Shown here piece after piece: positions 6,708 to 7,617 of a stretch of DNA of 7,617 nt (positions are counted from its first letter, which is position 1; each line of letters begins with the position of its first letter). A program made the position numbers and the translations under genes. The notes beneath the pieces were generated by a model. It had not been told where the DNA came from. It was given only the letters and a program-made list of their open reading frames with translations, and ran no database searches. The DNA is from Bacteroidota bacterium (lineage in GTDB: Bacteria > Bacteroidota > Bacteroidia > Chitinophagales > Chitinophagaceae), in the NCBI GenBank assembly GCA_023427575.1, contig JAEZAY010000200.1, forward strand, positions 1 through 7,617. The letters are read 5' to 3'.

Positions 6708-7403
6708 ATGAGCTCAATTGCCAAAACGTTTACTGCATTAAAAAACCTGCCCGCCGAACTGATTTTAAAAACAAATAAAACTGATCTCCTGGTTGTATTA
6801 AAAGTGTTTCTGATCTCAGCGGCATTTTGTATGACCATTATCCTCGGCGGCTATTTTAACGGCATCGGTGTGGGCCGGTTTACGCATGATATCCACCATC
6901 TCTCGGGGCTGCCCTATTATACAGGAATCATATCCAACACCGGCATTGTTATCTGGACTTCCGCATCCGCTATTTGTTTATTTACCTATTTGCTGTTAAA
7001 ACGTAGTGGCAAAACCGGAATAAGCGTAAGTTTTATTCTGAATGGGTTTTGGCTTACTACTCTACTGATGCTGGATGACCTGATCATGTTGCATGAATAC
7101 GTTATCCCCGGCTATTTTGGGATTCATGAAGTCTTCTTCTTCATTCTCTACGGATTTCTTGCCTTCCGTTTTTTATACCTTCATAAAAATTTCATTCTTC
7201 TTACAAATTTTATTTATCTGCTTGCCGCCTTTGCCGGACTTGGTTTTTCTTTATTTATCGATCTGGTTCCTTTTTACATACCGGCAAGACTTGTTTTTGA
7301 AGATGTTCCAAAGTTCATTGGAATCTGCTTTTGGCTTGTATACTTTGCCGATTCAGGCCTGAATCTCCTTGCCCCTAAAAAAGCCCTATCAGACCCAACT
7401 TAG
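6708..7403 (+). CDS. Polytopic membrane protein of unknown function (about six to seven membrane segments)
   Basis: This 231-residue protein has hydrophobic segments at about 27-48 (LLVVLKVFLISAAFCMTIIL), 74-96, 104-122, 133-152, 160-180 and 198-220. I do not recognise the family. Polar residues sit within or next to these segments: HDIHH (60-64), LDDLIMLHEYV (about 122-132), GIHEVFFFILYG, FSLFIDLVPF, and FEDVPKFIGICFWLVYF near the end. Such acidic and histidine residues at membrane boundaries could form a metal site, as in ceramidase-like (CREST) intramembrane hydrolases, but this is only an analogy. The start is ATG at 6708-6710, with no strong ribosome-binding site, which is usual in Bacteroidota. 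It diverges from the Nif3-like gene across 77 bp. Its TAG stop (7401-7403) overlaps the stop of the convergent gene on the right. Confidence 0.78.
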   Translation: MSSIAKTFTALKNLPAELILKTNKTDLLVVLKVFLISAAFCMTIILGGYFNGIGVGRFTHDIHHLSGLPYYTGIISNTGIVIWTSASAICLFTYLLLKRSGKTGISVSFILNGFWLTTLLMLDDLIMLHEYVIPGYFGIHEVFFFILYGFLAFRFLYLHKNFILLTNFIYLLAAFAGLGFSLFIDLVPFYIPARLVFEDVPKFIGICFWLVYFADSGLNLLAPKKALSDPT

Positions 7404-7617
7404 AAATTAACAAGCTCCGCGATTTGTCGAACATGCTCTTCATCGGTACCACAACATCCGCCGAATACATTGATATGCGGGAACAGGATCTTGATTTTCC
7501 GATGATCGGCAGCAAGTTGTTTTAAATCCCCGCGATCCAACTCGGTGGATTCATCCAGTTCGGCATGTGATTTTTGCGATGAATTGGAACGGATCCCTCT
7601 TATTCATGTCTCATATA
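7400..7617 (-). CDS. Homocysteine S-methyltransferase, C-terminal fragment (5' end outside window), with in-frame TGA near the edge
   Basis: Reading leftward on the minus strand from 7603, the frame gives 67 residues beginning IRGIRSNSSQKSHAELDEST and ending with NVFGGCCGTDEEHVRQIAEL and VNF before the TAA at 7402-7400. GGCCGT with its two cysteines (7448-7462) is the zinc-binding signature of homocysteine S-methyltransferases (PF02574). The upstream block IRGIRxNxSxKSHAELDExxELD is the conserved run before it in the MmuM-like branch. The family transfers a methyl group from a donor such as S-methylmethionine to homocysteine to make methionine in the cytoplasm. The third zinc cysteine and the barrel lie beyond the edge. 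An in-frame TGA at 7606-7604 stands where homologues usually have a basic residue (R-I-R-G-I-R). It could be a nonsense mutation, a decayed gene or an error near a contig end. No start codon lies inside the window. Confidence 0.82.

Overview
The window looks like a chromosomal segment of a Bacteroidota bacterium, most likely of the Chitinophagales/Sphingobacteriales kind. The reasons are a secreted polysaccharide lyase of family PL8, gene starts without clear Shine-Dalgarno sequences, AT-rich leaders, and short-period intergenic repeats. This placement is an inference from gene content and style, not from a marker gene.

Layout from left to right. Positions 1-590 (+) hold the C-terminal part of a beta-lactamase-fold serine hydrolase whose N-terminus lies outside the window. 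Positions 591-1119 carry no gene but are dense in repeats. There are 8-bp-phased AATGTG-type tandem units on the left, the same units in inverted orientation at 771-802, and two copies of a ~110-bp direct repeat (785-897 and 969-1075). Four genes then read leftward on the minus strand. In transcription order they are a Tat-signal Nif3-like protein broken by one frameshift (6630-5685), a secreted or membrane-anchored protein of unknown function (5489-4647) followed by a clear intrinsic terminator (4562-4590), a PL8 lyase with its catalytic residues intact (4477-2471), and a YeiH-type putative sulfate exporter (2412-1120). A plus-strand gene for a small polytopic membrane protein (6708-7403) diverges from the Nif3 gene. 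Its stop codon overlaps that of a convergent minus-strand gene fragment at the right edge (7400-7617). This fragment is the C-terminal end of a homocysteine S-methyltransferase and was identified from its GGCCGT zinc-binding motif; it has an in-frame TGA 14 bases from the window edge.

How the genes relate. The lyase and the transporter are 58 bp apart on the same strand with no terminator seen between them, so they may be co-transcribed. A lyase that could act on sulfated glycosaminoglycans next to a putative sulfate exporter is a plausible functional pair, but no sulfatase, SusC/SusD pair or regulator is present to support a full polysaccharide utilisation locus. The other genes look like unrelated single units. 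I did not find a convincing new multi-gene system. The items most worth a second look are the intergenic repeat family, the exported and frameshifted Nif3 protein, the lyase-exporter pair, and the uncharacterised membrane protein with acidic and histidine residues in or next to its membrane segments.
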